The translations under genes and the position numbers were made by a program. The notes under the pieces are model-generated. The model ran no database searches, was not told the origin of the DNA, and saw nothing but the letters and a program-made list of their open reading frames with translations. From the NCBI GenBank assembly GCA_032718475.1, contig JAUCBJ010005522.1, forward strand, positions 1 through 64,000: DNA of 64,000 nucleotides. The letters run 5' to 3'. The stretch is from Nemertoderma westbladi. Taxonomy: Eukaryota > Xenacoelomorpha > Nemertodermatida > Nemertodermatidae. Shown here piece after piece: positions 54,828-64,000 of the stretch. The number at the start of each line of letters is the position of its first letter. The first letter of the stretch is position 1.

Positions 54828-56807
54828 GGGCAATTCCACCATTGATGTAACACTTATGTCGAAAATAAAAAGTCATCTAATCAGCTTAATTTTGGTATCA
54901 AAATGACGAGAAAGAATTAAATTTTTAATAAAAGTGACGGATTCTTAATTTTTTTGAGGGTAACAACTGGGTTTTCATTATTTAATATGAGAAATTTTTT
55001 TTACGTATTTTCAAATTTGTAGAAATTAATCCATGTCATTTTTGAGATAATCTTACTACCATTGAAATTGTCTGATTAAGACAGGTAATTACACCAACCG
55101 AAAATTCAACATTTATTAGAAGCTTATTGATGATAAAAATTTGAATATTGACAGAATAGCATTGTGTATTCAAAGTTTCAAAAATTTTAGATTTGGCCTA
55201 CAGAATTATGTGAGTCCGTAACGAAAAGTACTTAAAGTTTTAATTTGGAGTACACCCCGCATGTGTATTGCACTGACAATCATTTTCCTTTGGGTTTACA
55301 ACCAATCAAAACCATCCATTAGGTCTCTATGGTCTGTATTGCAGCTGAACTGTTTAAGAACAGCGTTACGGACTCACACATTGTTCGTTACGGACTCACC
55401 ATGCGGTAGGTTAGGTAAGAATCATTCTGCTTTGCATACATTATTCACTATGTAAACTGAAAGTATTCAGCTCCTTTTAGTCTGACAATTGTCCATCGAC
55501 AGTACATTCGAACGTATTCATTCATACATCATCCTAATGTACGACATTCTTCATTGCGCCCGTTTAATCCTGTCTCTTACGTCTAATACTCACATTTCTG
55601 GTGCTGAAAGGGCCAAACGGCATATATCACGAATGACAGAAGTTACTGACCAAGATGGTATAGTATGATACACTCGAAGTTCGCCAAGATTTCATGAAAC
55701 GAGTGAGCGAATGATGGATTGAGATACCAAACATATCGTCAGTTAGGCCAGGGATTACGCACAAAGTCTCAATAATAAAGTGTATATTTCCAGTGCGGTC
55801 CCCTCCTATATTCCCCAGAGGAAACTCCATTTCTCATTTAGCTACCATTTACGGACGGAAGAGATGCGCCCTGGCTAATAAGTCCCTTTATGGTCTTTAA
55901 AGTATTCGTGCCGAAACGAAAACTACCCTAGCCCTCATGATGGGATCGAACCCACGACCCAAGGAGAGATGTGATTTCAATGCCACCGATTTAACCAACT
56001 ACGCCAAGGTGGAATAACTTAAGTACAGTGATAGTAGTGATCGTAAAACATAAATACAACGAAATACTGTTCAAAATTTATTTTCCAGTATAAAAATTTT
56101 TTCCGTGAGCGTGGTATTTATGTTGTTAAAGAAATAGAAATTGGTCATTTTAACAAATTATGGTCATATGAACTTATAGGATATTAAATATACACTACTA
56201 TACACACACCAAATATGCCTACTCAAAATATGAACACTACTAAAGATATATCTAATAGTGATACTTAAGGTACATTGTGAAAGCGAAAGGTATATAAGTA
56301 ATAAATATATTTATTGAATAAATACCATAAACAATCATTGGTCGTTGCTCTTTTTTTTCTAAACAATATAACGAGTGCATAACGATTTCAAGTGTGAGTC
56401 CGTAACAATTTTTTCTGTGAGTCCGTAACGAACAATTTCTCTATAAATGAGGTTTACCACCATATGTTTCTGCTATTAACTTACAAATTTACAAAATTTG
56501 ATGTATCTACCTCTCATTGTGAAAGTTATAACGTATGGCGTTAAACATTTCAAGAGAATTTGTCAAAATAAAATGGAGTAATTTTTCTTTGTCCATTTGC
56601 ATGTGAGTCCGTAACGGGCACTATAATTACAATATCCTATAAATCTAATGAGATACAACTCTGTTTTATAAGTCAACGTAGAGATGTACCATTAATCCAT
56701 CAGCCACCATAGGTGAATATTATTTATATTGTAAAGTTATTAATTAAATATGCCAATTACATTCGAAAATTGCGTATGAATGTGAGTCCGTAACGATGGA
56801 ATTGCCC
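54828..56807. mobile_element. 1980-bp DNA-transposon-like insert with seven GTGAGTCCGTAAC motifs
   Basis: Splits the 36-bp array. The left end is GGGCAATTCCACCATT and the right end on the complement is GGGCAATTCCATCGTT, a clear terminal inverted repeat. TTAG flanks both ends (or CTTAGG if the element is drawn one base shorter each side). The motif GTGAGTCCGTAAC(G) occurs at 55210, 56394, 56417, 56603 and 56782 (plus) and at 55364 and 55386 (minus); the last is 12 bases from the right terminus. No convincing transposase: only short frames at 55261-55455 and 55627-55830. Probably a nonautonomous element whose repeated motif is a transposase-binding site. Confidence 0.78.
55925..56015 (-). other. 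tRNA-like sequence inside the transposon-like insert
   Basis: The minus strand reads TGGCGTAGTTGGTTAAATCG (A-box) and GGGTTCGATCCC (B-box) about 35 bases later, with a possible acceptor stem. The T stem pairs only partly and the anticodon loop (possibly GAA) is unclear. A SINE head or tRNA relic is likelier than a working gene. Confidence 0.45.
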
Positions 56808-58007
56808 TTAGGTAGGTGGGTGGGTGCGGTTAAGTAGACGTGCTTCCTCTTAGGTGGGAGGGTGGGTGCGGTTAAGTAGACGTGCTCAGGTGGGAGGGTG
56901 GGTGCGGTTAAGTAGACGTGCTTAGGTGGGAGGGTGGGTGCAGTTAAGTAGGTGTGCTTAGGTAGGTGGGTGGGTCGGTTAAGTAGACGTGCTTAGGTGG
57001 GTGGGTGTGTGCGGTTAAGTAGACGTGCTTAGGTAGGTTGGTGGGTCGGTTAAGTCGACAACGTGCATAGGTGAGTGGGTGGGTGCGGTTAAGTAGACGT
57101 GCTTAGGTGGGAGGGTAGGTGCGGTTAAGTAGGTGTGCTTAGGTAGGTGGGTGGGTGCGGTTAAGTATACGTGCTTCCTCTTAGGTGGGAGGGTGGGTGC
57201 GGTTAAGTAGACGTGCTTAGGTGGGAGGGTGGGTGCGGTTAAGTAGACGTGCTTAGGTGGGAGGGTGGGTGCAGTTAAGTAGGTGTGCTTAGGTAGGTGG
57301 GTGGGTCGGTTAAGTAGACGTGCTTAGGTGGGTGGGTGTGTGCGGTTAAGTAGACGTGTTAGGTAGGTGGGTGGGTCGGTTAAATAGGACGTGCTTAGGT
57401 AGGTGGGTGGGTGAGGTTAAGTAGACTTGCTTAGGTACGATGGTGGGTGCAGTTAAGTAAACGTGATTAGGTAGGTGGGAGTCGGTTAAGTAGGTCTGCT
57501 TAGGTGGGAGGGTGGGTGCGGTTGAGTAGACGAGCTTAGGTAGGTGGGTGGGTCGGTTAAGTAGGTGTGCTTAAGTGGGAGGGTGGGTGCGGTTAAGTAG
57601 ACGTGCTTAGGAGGGTGGGTGGGTGCGGTTAAGTAGGTTTGCTTAGGTGAGTGGGTGGGTGCGGTTAAGTAGACGTGCTTAGGTAGGTGGGTTGGTCGGT
57701 TAAGTAGGTGTGCTTAGGTGGGAGGGTGGGTGCGGTTAAGTAGACGTGCTTAGGTAGGTGGGTGGGTCGGTTAAGTAGCCGTGCGTAGGTGGGAGGGTGG
57801 TGCCGGTACATTAGAGGTGCTTATGTGGGAGGGTGGGTGCGGTTAAGTAGGTGTGCTTAGGTAGGTGGGTGGGTCGGTTAAGTATACGTTCTTAAGTGGG
57901 TGGGTGGGTGCGGTTTTAATTAGACGTGCTTAGATGGGAGGGTAGGTGCGGTTAAGTAGCTGTGCTTAGGTAGGTGGGTGGGTGTGGTTAAGTAGACGTG
58001 CTTAGGT
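56808..58007. repeat. 36-bp minisatellite, right part (about 33 copies)
   Basis: Continuation of the array at 54660. Copies vary in length (33-38 bp) and in GTAGACGTGC versus GTAGGTGTGC. A block containing CTTCCTCTTAGG recurs near 56850 and 57175, marking a higher-order duplication of about 330 bp. Confidence 0.92.
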
Positions 58008-58158
58008 CCACATAATTCTTCTTACTCCTTCTTATTGGTTGTATAAATATTTAAATCGTCCCATCAGAGACTGCTTAAAATTTGGATGTTCTAACGCCTC
58101 CTGTTACATTGTTACCAACAGCTACCGGTAGCAACAGTGTCAGAGAGTTCTCTACTAC

Positions 58159-58557
58159 GGTTGGGTGCAATCTTCGCCCGCGTACAACTTTCGCCCGCGT
58201 CCAATCTTCGCCAGCGTACAACTTTCGCCCGGGGGAAACCTTCGCCCGCAAGTCAGTCTTCGCCCGCGAGCAACCTTCGCTCAATACGATTTGCGTTAGT
58301 AACCATTTTAATTACAAATTGAGGGAAAGGAGCAGGTTACAGAGACGGCTTTTTCTAACCAAAACAATAAACGATGGTGTTACTAATTGAGTGAAAGGAG
58401 TAGGTTGCAGAGACGGCTTTTTCTAACCAAAACAATAATTGTTTATGGGGCGAAGATTGCCCGCGGGTGAAGGTTTCCGCCTGGCGATAGTTGCTCATTT
58501 TGAGGGCGAAGATTGCTCCGGGCGAAGTTTTCTCGCGGGCGAAGTTTGCTGCGGACC
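58159..58557. mobile_element. 399-bp MITE with CTTCGCCCGC subterminal repeats
   Basis: Flanked by CTACTAC on both sides (58152-58158, 58558-58564). The left end GGTTGGGTGCAATCTTCG and the complemented right end GGTCCGCAGCAAACTTCG match at 13 of 18 sites. CTTCGCCCGC-type units repeat five or more times in the left arm and as complement (GGGCGAAG) in the right arm. The centre is a direct duplication of about 55 bases (GCAG/GCAGGTTACAGAGACGG-type, at about 58319 and 58390). A 7-8-bp duplication suits a hAT-like family; class not proven. Non-coding. Confidence 0.72.
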
Positions 58558-58669
58558 CTACTACAGTTAGGCCTACAACAGTACTTTACCCATAGTACTG
58601 CAGTAGGCCATGTTTTCCCTACTGCGGTTTACTGGTTCCCCGGCTTTAGATCCTAGCTGCCTCCCTGCA

Positions 58670-58945
58670 AACATGGTACGTTAAATTTACGTTAATATAG
58701 GTGTGGATTAAGTTGGAAAATCACATGAATAAATAACATATTGTTCAACGTTTGATTAACGTTCCACTATGCTAGAAAATTACATGTTTAAAATAAACCA
58801 ATCATAGTCGTTAATTCAGCGTAAAATTCGAACGTTAATTTTCATCGATCTCTCAATGTGTGATGACGTTCGATAGCAACGTTAATTCCGAGTTTAATTA
58901 TAAACGTTAATTTTCAACGTTATTTTTAAGTGAAATAACGTTCAT
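58670..58945. repeat. Cluster of AACGTTAA-type palindromic motifs
   Basis: About ten ACGTTAA/TTAACGTT motifs lie within 275 bases (about 58679, 58690, 58747, 58760, 58832, 58870, 58881, 58905, 58916, 58937). No fixed spacing, non-coding. Possibly a decayed repeat or a protein-binding cluster. Confidence 0.5.
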
Positions 58946-59422
58946 ATTGTAGTTCTACAATGTGCCAGACAGACGCCATGATACATTCCCATGTGGATGG
59001 ATATTACAGTAGACACATTGCCCAACAACACAATACCTGCCTATGGTGTTATAATATATTGCTTCTGATTGGTTGCTTACACTATATTTGTCAGTATTAT
59101 TCTGACTCACACTGCCATCTCATTGTGTATTATTATATTATAGGATTTGAGTAAATTTGCATATTACAGTATAATGTTTACTGTATTCACACTATTATTA
59201 TTATTCACATTATTAGTAAATGCATCTACTTACCTAAAGAACATATATGCATGCAATACAAGTAGGTACTGAACTGTGATGGATATTATTGCATTAACAG
59301 TTTTATTGTTTTTTTTATTTCCTTAAATTTTTGTAATACATTAATTAAATTGCTAAACCTGAACTAACTGTAATATTTCGATATTCTGTTTATATACGAT
59401 ATTCTGTATATATTCTGTACAT
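58946..59422. other. Upstream region of the five-exon gene
   Basis: AT-rich, TATATA-like patches close to the start codon (59385-59420). No other feature recognised. Confidence 0.4.
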
Positions 59423-61635
59423 ATGGCTTATTGTGCTGTCATCTTCACGGGCCCGGATGGCGTTGAGGAAGTTGCAACAATATGTAGTGGATGGTTGTCG
59501 GCCGATGGACTTACATCAGCATATCCCATAAACACTAAACTTGCACCCAAGGCGCTGAGGGAGTCGTTACGTGCTGGTGACACTGCAGTTGGGCAATGGG
59601 GATCTTGGCCTTGCACAAAGGTATTTTAACGGTAGTATTCTGATAATTAGATAGGATCATCGTATATGAATATCTAACAATCTAATAATTATTAAATCAA
59701 ATAATAATTATTACATTACTGTAGACTAAATTTCAATGTTAATAATATTTTTCAGATGATCTATTGGTAGCTAAGGCAATAGAGGAGCGCGTTGTCTGTG
59801 AGGGTTCGGACATTGCAAGTGCTAGCGATCAAGATGGGTATTCCATTGGTATCGCAACACGATTCAGAGGAAAGAAACGGGTTGCGGTTGGAAATGAGAG
59901 TGATACTATGGATGAAGAAACAGCTGGAATTCGACAGGACATTCAGTGCACTAGCAGCAGCAGGTAAAATTTATATCTTATTATTGTTCTCATTACCAAT
60001 AATTAGTACAGTACATTAGAATTATTATGTAATAACTATTTACATACTTTTGTGTAAAGTACAGTAGCACTTGATGATCAAAGTGATGATCCGAGTGGCT
60101 TTGTTACACGAACGAACGTTAGTGAGTGAGTGAAAATAAAGCCACGAAGATCAGAACACTGTAAAGTACTTTGCAACAAGAATGTATGTAGTTTTATTCC
60201 AAAATTTTAACATTACGAAATGATTGTATATATGTTATAAGTGATAGAAACTGCACAAATTATATTAGTTGCTGTATAAATAATTGTAAATTACTTAACG
60301 CCGTCATGGTTACCACGTAAACAATAACACCAAATACAATACTAAATGTACAGGCCAATACAATGATGTAATGTCATCAAAAGTTGTAAAGTGCTAAATA
60401 ACAACTCGCTGTTAATACTAACGGCGTTGAGTAATGTTACAATTTTGGAATAAAATAATTTTAATTTAAACTTTATATATGACACGAGCATCCGAATTTA
60501 CTGTTATTGGTTACAGAAACATTCCTGCAATTCCTGAGTATCCTTATGTAACATCGCTTGCACCGCCGGTGGTGCAACAGGATCTTGAGTTTTCGCAATT
60601 ACCAAGTGATGAATACTTGTAGTGTGAATCAAATTCAATACTGAATATTGGACAACTACTGTAGAACCACGTAACATCTCTCTACTTTCCAATGAAGAAC
60701 GCTCTCGGCGCGCTTTCTCCCCATCCACATTGGCCCCGCAACCTGTCCCGGTCTCATTCGATTTTTCGCAATCGTCCACTACTTTGTACCGTCCACATTC
60801 ACATCCCACGGTAGTTGGCCGTCCACATCCGCAGCCCAGTGTCGACCGCCCACACTCGCAACCCATTATCATTGACCGTCAATCTCCTCAAGCCATGTTC
60901 GATCACTCATCGACTATTTCTGACCGGCCAGTTTCAAACCCAAGAATTGGAGTTTCACGTAAGTTGCAGCAGCGTAAATGGTTTATTGTACTTTTAGACT
61001 AATTGTAAAGTAAATACTGTAATAAATATTTACATACATGTCTGTAAATATGTAGCGCTTAATTTGTGTGGAACCAAGTGGTTTGTTACAAGAACGAACG
61101 AAGTGAGCGAGTGTAAAGAAGACAAAAAAATTTTATATGATATTATAATATTCTAGAATATTAAGTAAACCATGGATACCATCAGCCAGCGCTATCTTTT
61201 TTAAATGCAATATTATTATTAATTATTAATATCATGGAAATTACTTTGAAATTAAATTGCTGTAAAGTCGGTTCTAATCGGTACTGTATGCACGGGTGTA
61301 ATGTTATTTCTTGTAATCGTTAGATATGGGGGGGGGGGGGGGGGGGGGTTGCGTCCGTTGTTTAACCATTATTTTGCTATAAACTATATGCATAGGCCTA
61401 CTATTAATATCATACTATTGTACCAATTAATACTGTGTAGGGAAGATTTAAATTTTTGTTATAAATCATATTTAATAAATATGATTTAATCATAATATTG
61501 ATATCTGTTATAAATATATGATTATTTTGTATTATAGGAGCTGTTCTTCTCAACGATTTTGAAGATGGTGCGGTGGATGGCGCTATATCGGTGTTTTTTC
61601 GGCAGGCAAGCAATAGACCTGGAGGGGATAATTAG
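59423..61635 (+). CDS. Predicted five-exon gene, protein of unknown function (288 codons)
   Basis: Proposed exons: 59423-59620, 59776-59963, 60517-60605, 60665-60958 and 61538-61635 (stop TAG 61633-61635). All introns are GT-AG, phases match and the total is exactly 288 codons. Exon 1 (MAYCAVIFTGPDGVEEVATI, then SGWLSADGLTS) resembles the N-terminal module of uncharacterised invertebrate DUF4806/BEN-type proteins, a weak impression only. Exon 2 is acidic and Ser-rich with a basic RFRGKKR. Exons 3-4 are Pro/His-rich (RPHSHPTVVGRPHPQPSVD), probably disordered. Exon 5 is VLLNDFEDGAVDGAISVFF. The exon 2 acceptor is uncertain: AG at 59755-59756 would give an attractive DDLLVAKAIEE, but its phase is off by one. 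The exon 3 donor is also weak. If exon 5 splices at GTAAGT (61635), the gene continues beyond the satellite. Could be a transposon-derived or decayed gene. Confidence 0.45.
60191..60456. mobile_element. Small foldback/MITE-like element in an intron
   Basis: Left GTTTTATTCCAAAATTTTAA continues to CATTAC; the right end 60431-60456 is its reverse complement with about two mismatches in 26. A second inner pair (TTAACGCCG and CGGCGTTGA) supports folding. About 266 bases, non-coding, within intron 2 of the predicted gene. Confidence 0.6.
61326..61350. repeat. Poly(G) tract
   Basis: A G run of about 20 bases followed by TTGCGTCCG, within intron 4 of the predicted gene. One of seven long G/C homopolymers in the window. 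Confidence 0.9.
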
Positions 61636-61780
61636 TAAGTATTACTGTAATTAAATGAAATCGTTTTATTAATTCAATGAATAATGTTGTTGAGTTGGGT
61701 CAGGGGTGGGTTAGGTTTGGTTAGGGTTCACGCTGGTTTAGGTTTCAGAATGGGGTTGGATAGGGTTGAGATGAGTTAGG

Positions 61781-63851
61781 ATTTGGTTAGTACTGTAGGC
61801 CTACATTATGGGGGATTGGGTTAGTACTGTAGGCCTACATTATGGGGGATTTGGTTAGTACTGTAGGCCTACATTATGGGGGATTTGGTTAGTACTGTAG
61901 GCCTACATTATGGGGGATTTGGTTAGTACTGTAGGCCTACATTATGGGGGATTTGGTTAGTACTGTAGGCCTACATTATGGGGGATTTGGTTAGTACTGT
62001 AGGCCTACATTATGGTGGATTGGGTCAGTACTGTAGGCCTACATTATGGGGGATTTGGTTAGTACTGTAGGCCTACATTATGGGGGATTTGGTTAGTACT
62101 GTAGGCCTAAATTATGGTGGATTGGGTTAGTACTGTAGGCCTACATTATGGTGGATTGGGTTAGTACTGTAGGCCTACATTATTTGGGATTTGGTTAGTA
62201 TTGTAGGCCTACATTATGGGGGATTTGGTTAGTACTGTAGGCCTACATTATGTGGGATTGGGTTAGTACTGTAGGCCTACATTATGGGGGATTTGGTTAG
62301 TACTGTAGGCCTACATTATGGGGGATTGGGTTAGTACTGTAGGCCTACATTATGGGGGATTTGGTTAATACTGTAGGCCTACATTATGGGGGATTTGGTT
62401 AGTACTGTAGGGCTACATTATGGGGGATTTGGTTAGTACTGTAGGGCTACATTATGGGGGATTGGGTTAGTACTGTAGGCCTACATTATTTGGAATTTGG
62501 TTAGTACTGTAGGCCTACATTATGGGGGATTGGGTTAGTACTGTAGGCCTACATTATTTGGGATTTGGTTAGTACTGTAGGCCTACATTATGGGGGATTG
62601 GGTTAGTACTGTAGGCCTACATTATGGGGGATTTGGTTAGTACTGTAGGCCTACATTATGGGGGATTTGGTTAGTACTGTAGGCCTACATTATGGGGGAT
62701 TTGGTTAGTACTGTAGGCCTACATTATGGTGGATTGGGTCAGTACTGTAGGCCTACATTATGGGGGATTTGGTTAGTACTGTAGGCCTACATTATGGGGG
62801 ATTTGGTTAGTACTGTAGGCCTAAATTATGGTGGATTGGGTTAGTACTGTAGGCCTACATTATGGTGGATTGGGTTAGTACTGTAGGCCTACATTATTTG
62901 GGATTTGGTTAGTATTGTAGGCCTACATTATGGGGGATTTGGTTAGTACTGTAGGCCTACATTATGTGGGATTGGGTTAGTACTGTAGGCCTACATTATG
63001 GGGGATTTGGTTAGTACTGTAGGCCTACATTATGGGGGATTGGGTTAGTACTGTAGGCCTACATTATGGGGGATTTGGTTAATACTGTAGGCCTACATTA
63101 TGGGGGATTTGGTTAGTACTGTAGGGCTACATTATGGGGGATTTGGTTAGTACTGTAGGGCTACATTATGGGGGATTGGGTTAGTACTGTAGGCCTACAT
63201 TATTTGGGATTTGGTTAGTACTGTAGGCCTACATTATGGGGGATTGGGTTAGTACTGTAGGCCTACATTATTTGGGATTTGGTTAGTACTGTAGGCCTAC
63301 ATTATGGGGGATTGGGTTAGTACTGTAGGCTTACATTATGGGGGATTTGGTTAGTACTGTAGGGCTACATTATGGGGGATTGGGTTAGTACTGTAGGCCT
63401 ACATTATTTGGGATTTGGTTAGTACTGTAGGCCTACATTATCGGGGATTGGGTTAGTACTGTAGGCCTACATTATTTGGGATTTGGTTAGTACTGTAGGC
63501 CTACATTATGGGGGATTGGGTTAGTACTGTAGGCCTACATTATGGGGGATTTGGTTAGTACTGTAGGCCTACATTATGGGGGATTTGGTTAGTACTGTAG
63601 GCCTACATTATGGGGGATTGGGTTAGTACTGTAGGCCTACATTATGGGGGATTTGGTTAGTACTGTAGGCCTACATTATGGGGGATTTGGTTAGTACTGT
63701 AGGCCTACATTATGGGGGATTGGGTTAGTACTGTAGGCCTACATTATGGGGGATTGGGTTAGTACTGTAGGCCTACATTATGGGGGATTTGGTTAGTACT
63801 GTAGGCCTACATTATGGGGGATTGGGTTAGTACTGTAGGCCTACATTATGG
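61781..63851. repeat. Second, unrelated 34-bp satellite (about 61 copies)
   Basis: Unit GTTAGTACTGTAGGCCTACA plus TTATGGGGGATTTG, 34 bp, centred on GTAGGCCTAC. Variants (GGATTGGG, TTTGGGATT, GGTGGATT, AGGGCTAC, TTAATACT) allow a higher-order repeat of 714 bp (21 units) to be seen, for example 62021 versus 62735. Non-coding; lies just beyond the five-exon gene or in its last intron. Confidence 0.96.
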
Positions 63852-64000
63852 CATCCATTCTGCTATAATATTACGCTCTGAAACTGTTTATCGCCATTGC
63901 ATTAAATTGCAAGTAATTAATAAATTTGCGGTGCTGAGTACATACATACAGTACTTACTTACGTTATTACATTATTATTATACAGGAATTCGTTTACAGT
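63852..64000. other. Window end, nothing firm
   Basis: TTATTATTATACAG followed by GAATTCGTTTAC at the last bases could be a 3' splice site opening a further exon, but the window stops. Confidence 0.3.

Overview
The window reads as nuclear DNA of an animal, probably a marine invertebrate. Two conserved metazoan-type genes are present: an SLC6 transporter and LIS1/PAFAH1B1. The mobile elements are RTE-like and other LINEs, a BEL/Pao element (a group known from animals) and Ty3/gypsy elements. The host DNA is AT-rich, full of TAGGCCTA and ACCGGT palindromes, poly(G)/poly(C) tracts and large minisatellites. The species cannot be named from the sequence alone. There is no bacterial operon, no CRISPR array and no convincing intact tRNA or rRNA gene.

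Layout. 1-3.4 kb: AT-rich DNA, a LINE scrap and an intronless, unusually divergent SLC6 transporter on the minus strand. 3.6-11.4 kb: a LINE 3' end, then a 34-bp minisatellite split in two by a full-length RTE-like LINE (6405-10152) flanked by a 12-bp target duplication. 11.4-17.6 kb: a graveyard of a decayed Ty3/gypsy element, a second LINE copy broken by later insertions, a foldback element and a tRNA-like sequence. 17.6-21.9 kb: a 4.3-kb GC-rich satellite with 24- and 33-bp units. 22-28 kb: gene-poor AT-rich DNA with a 28-bp satellite. 28.1-29.3 kb: intronless LIS1 on the minus strand. 29.6-33 kb: a MITE, AT-rich repeats and another LINE C-terminal fragment that runs into a 21-bp minisatellite.

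33975-53043 is best read as one old, very large LTR element of BEL/Pao type with about 1-kb diverged LTRs. It has a broken gag, a pol that lacks protease and reverse transcriptase, and a broken extra coding region of unknown function before the 3' LTR. A young, apparently complete Ty3/gypsy element (44184-49022, 185-bp LTRs that look identical, 5-bp target duplication GTGAC) sits inside it, and an 885-bp TTAA-flanked MITE sits inside its 3' LTR. 53-58 kb holds tetranucleotide repeats, a 36-bp minisatellite and, inside that minisatellite, a 1980-bp DNA-transposon-like insert carrying seven copies of GTGAGTCCGTAAC. A 399-bp MITE follows. 59.4-61.6 kb carries a predicted five-exon gene of unknown function (288 codons, splice phases consistent), followed by about 61 copies of a second, unrelated 34-bp satellite.

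There is no pathway shared by the genes. The host genes are isolated (SLC6 transport at membranes; LIS1 in dynein regulation) and most of the window records nested transposition and tandem-repeat expansion. Many long open frames here are artefacts of tandem repeats and are not listed as genes. All alignments behind these calls were made by eye.
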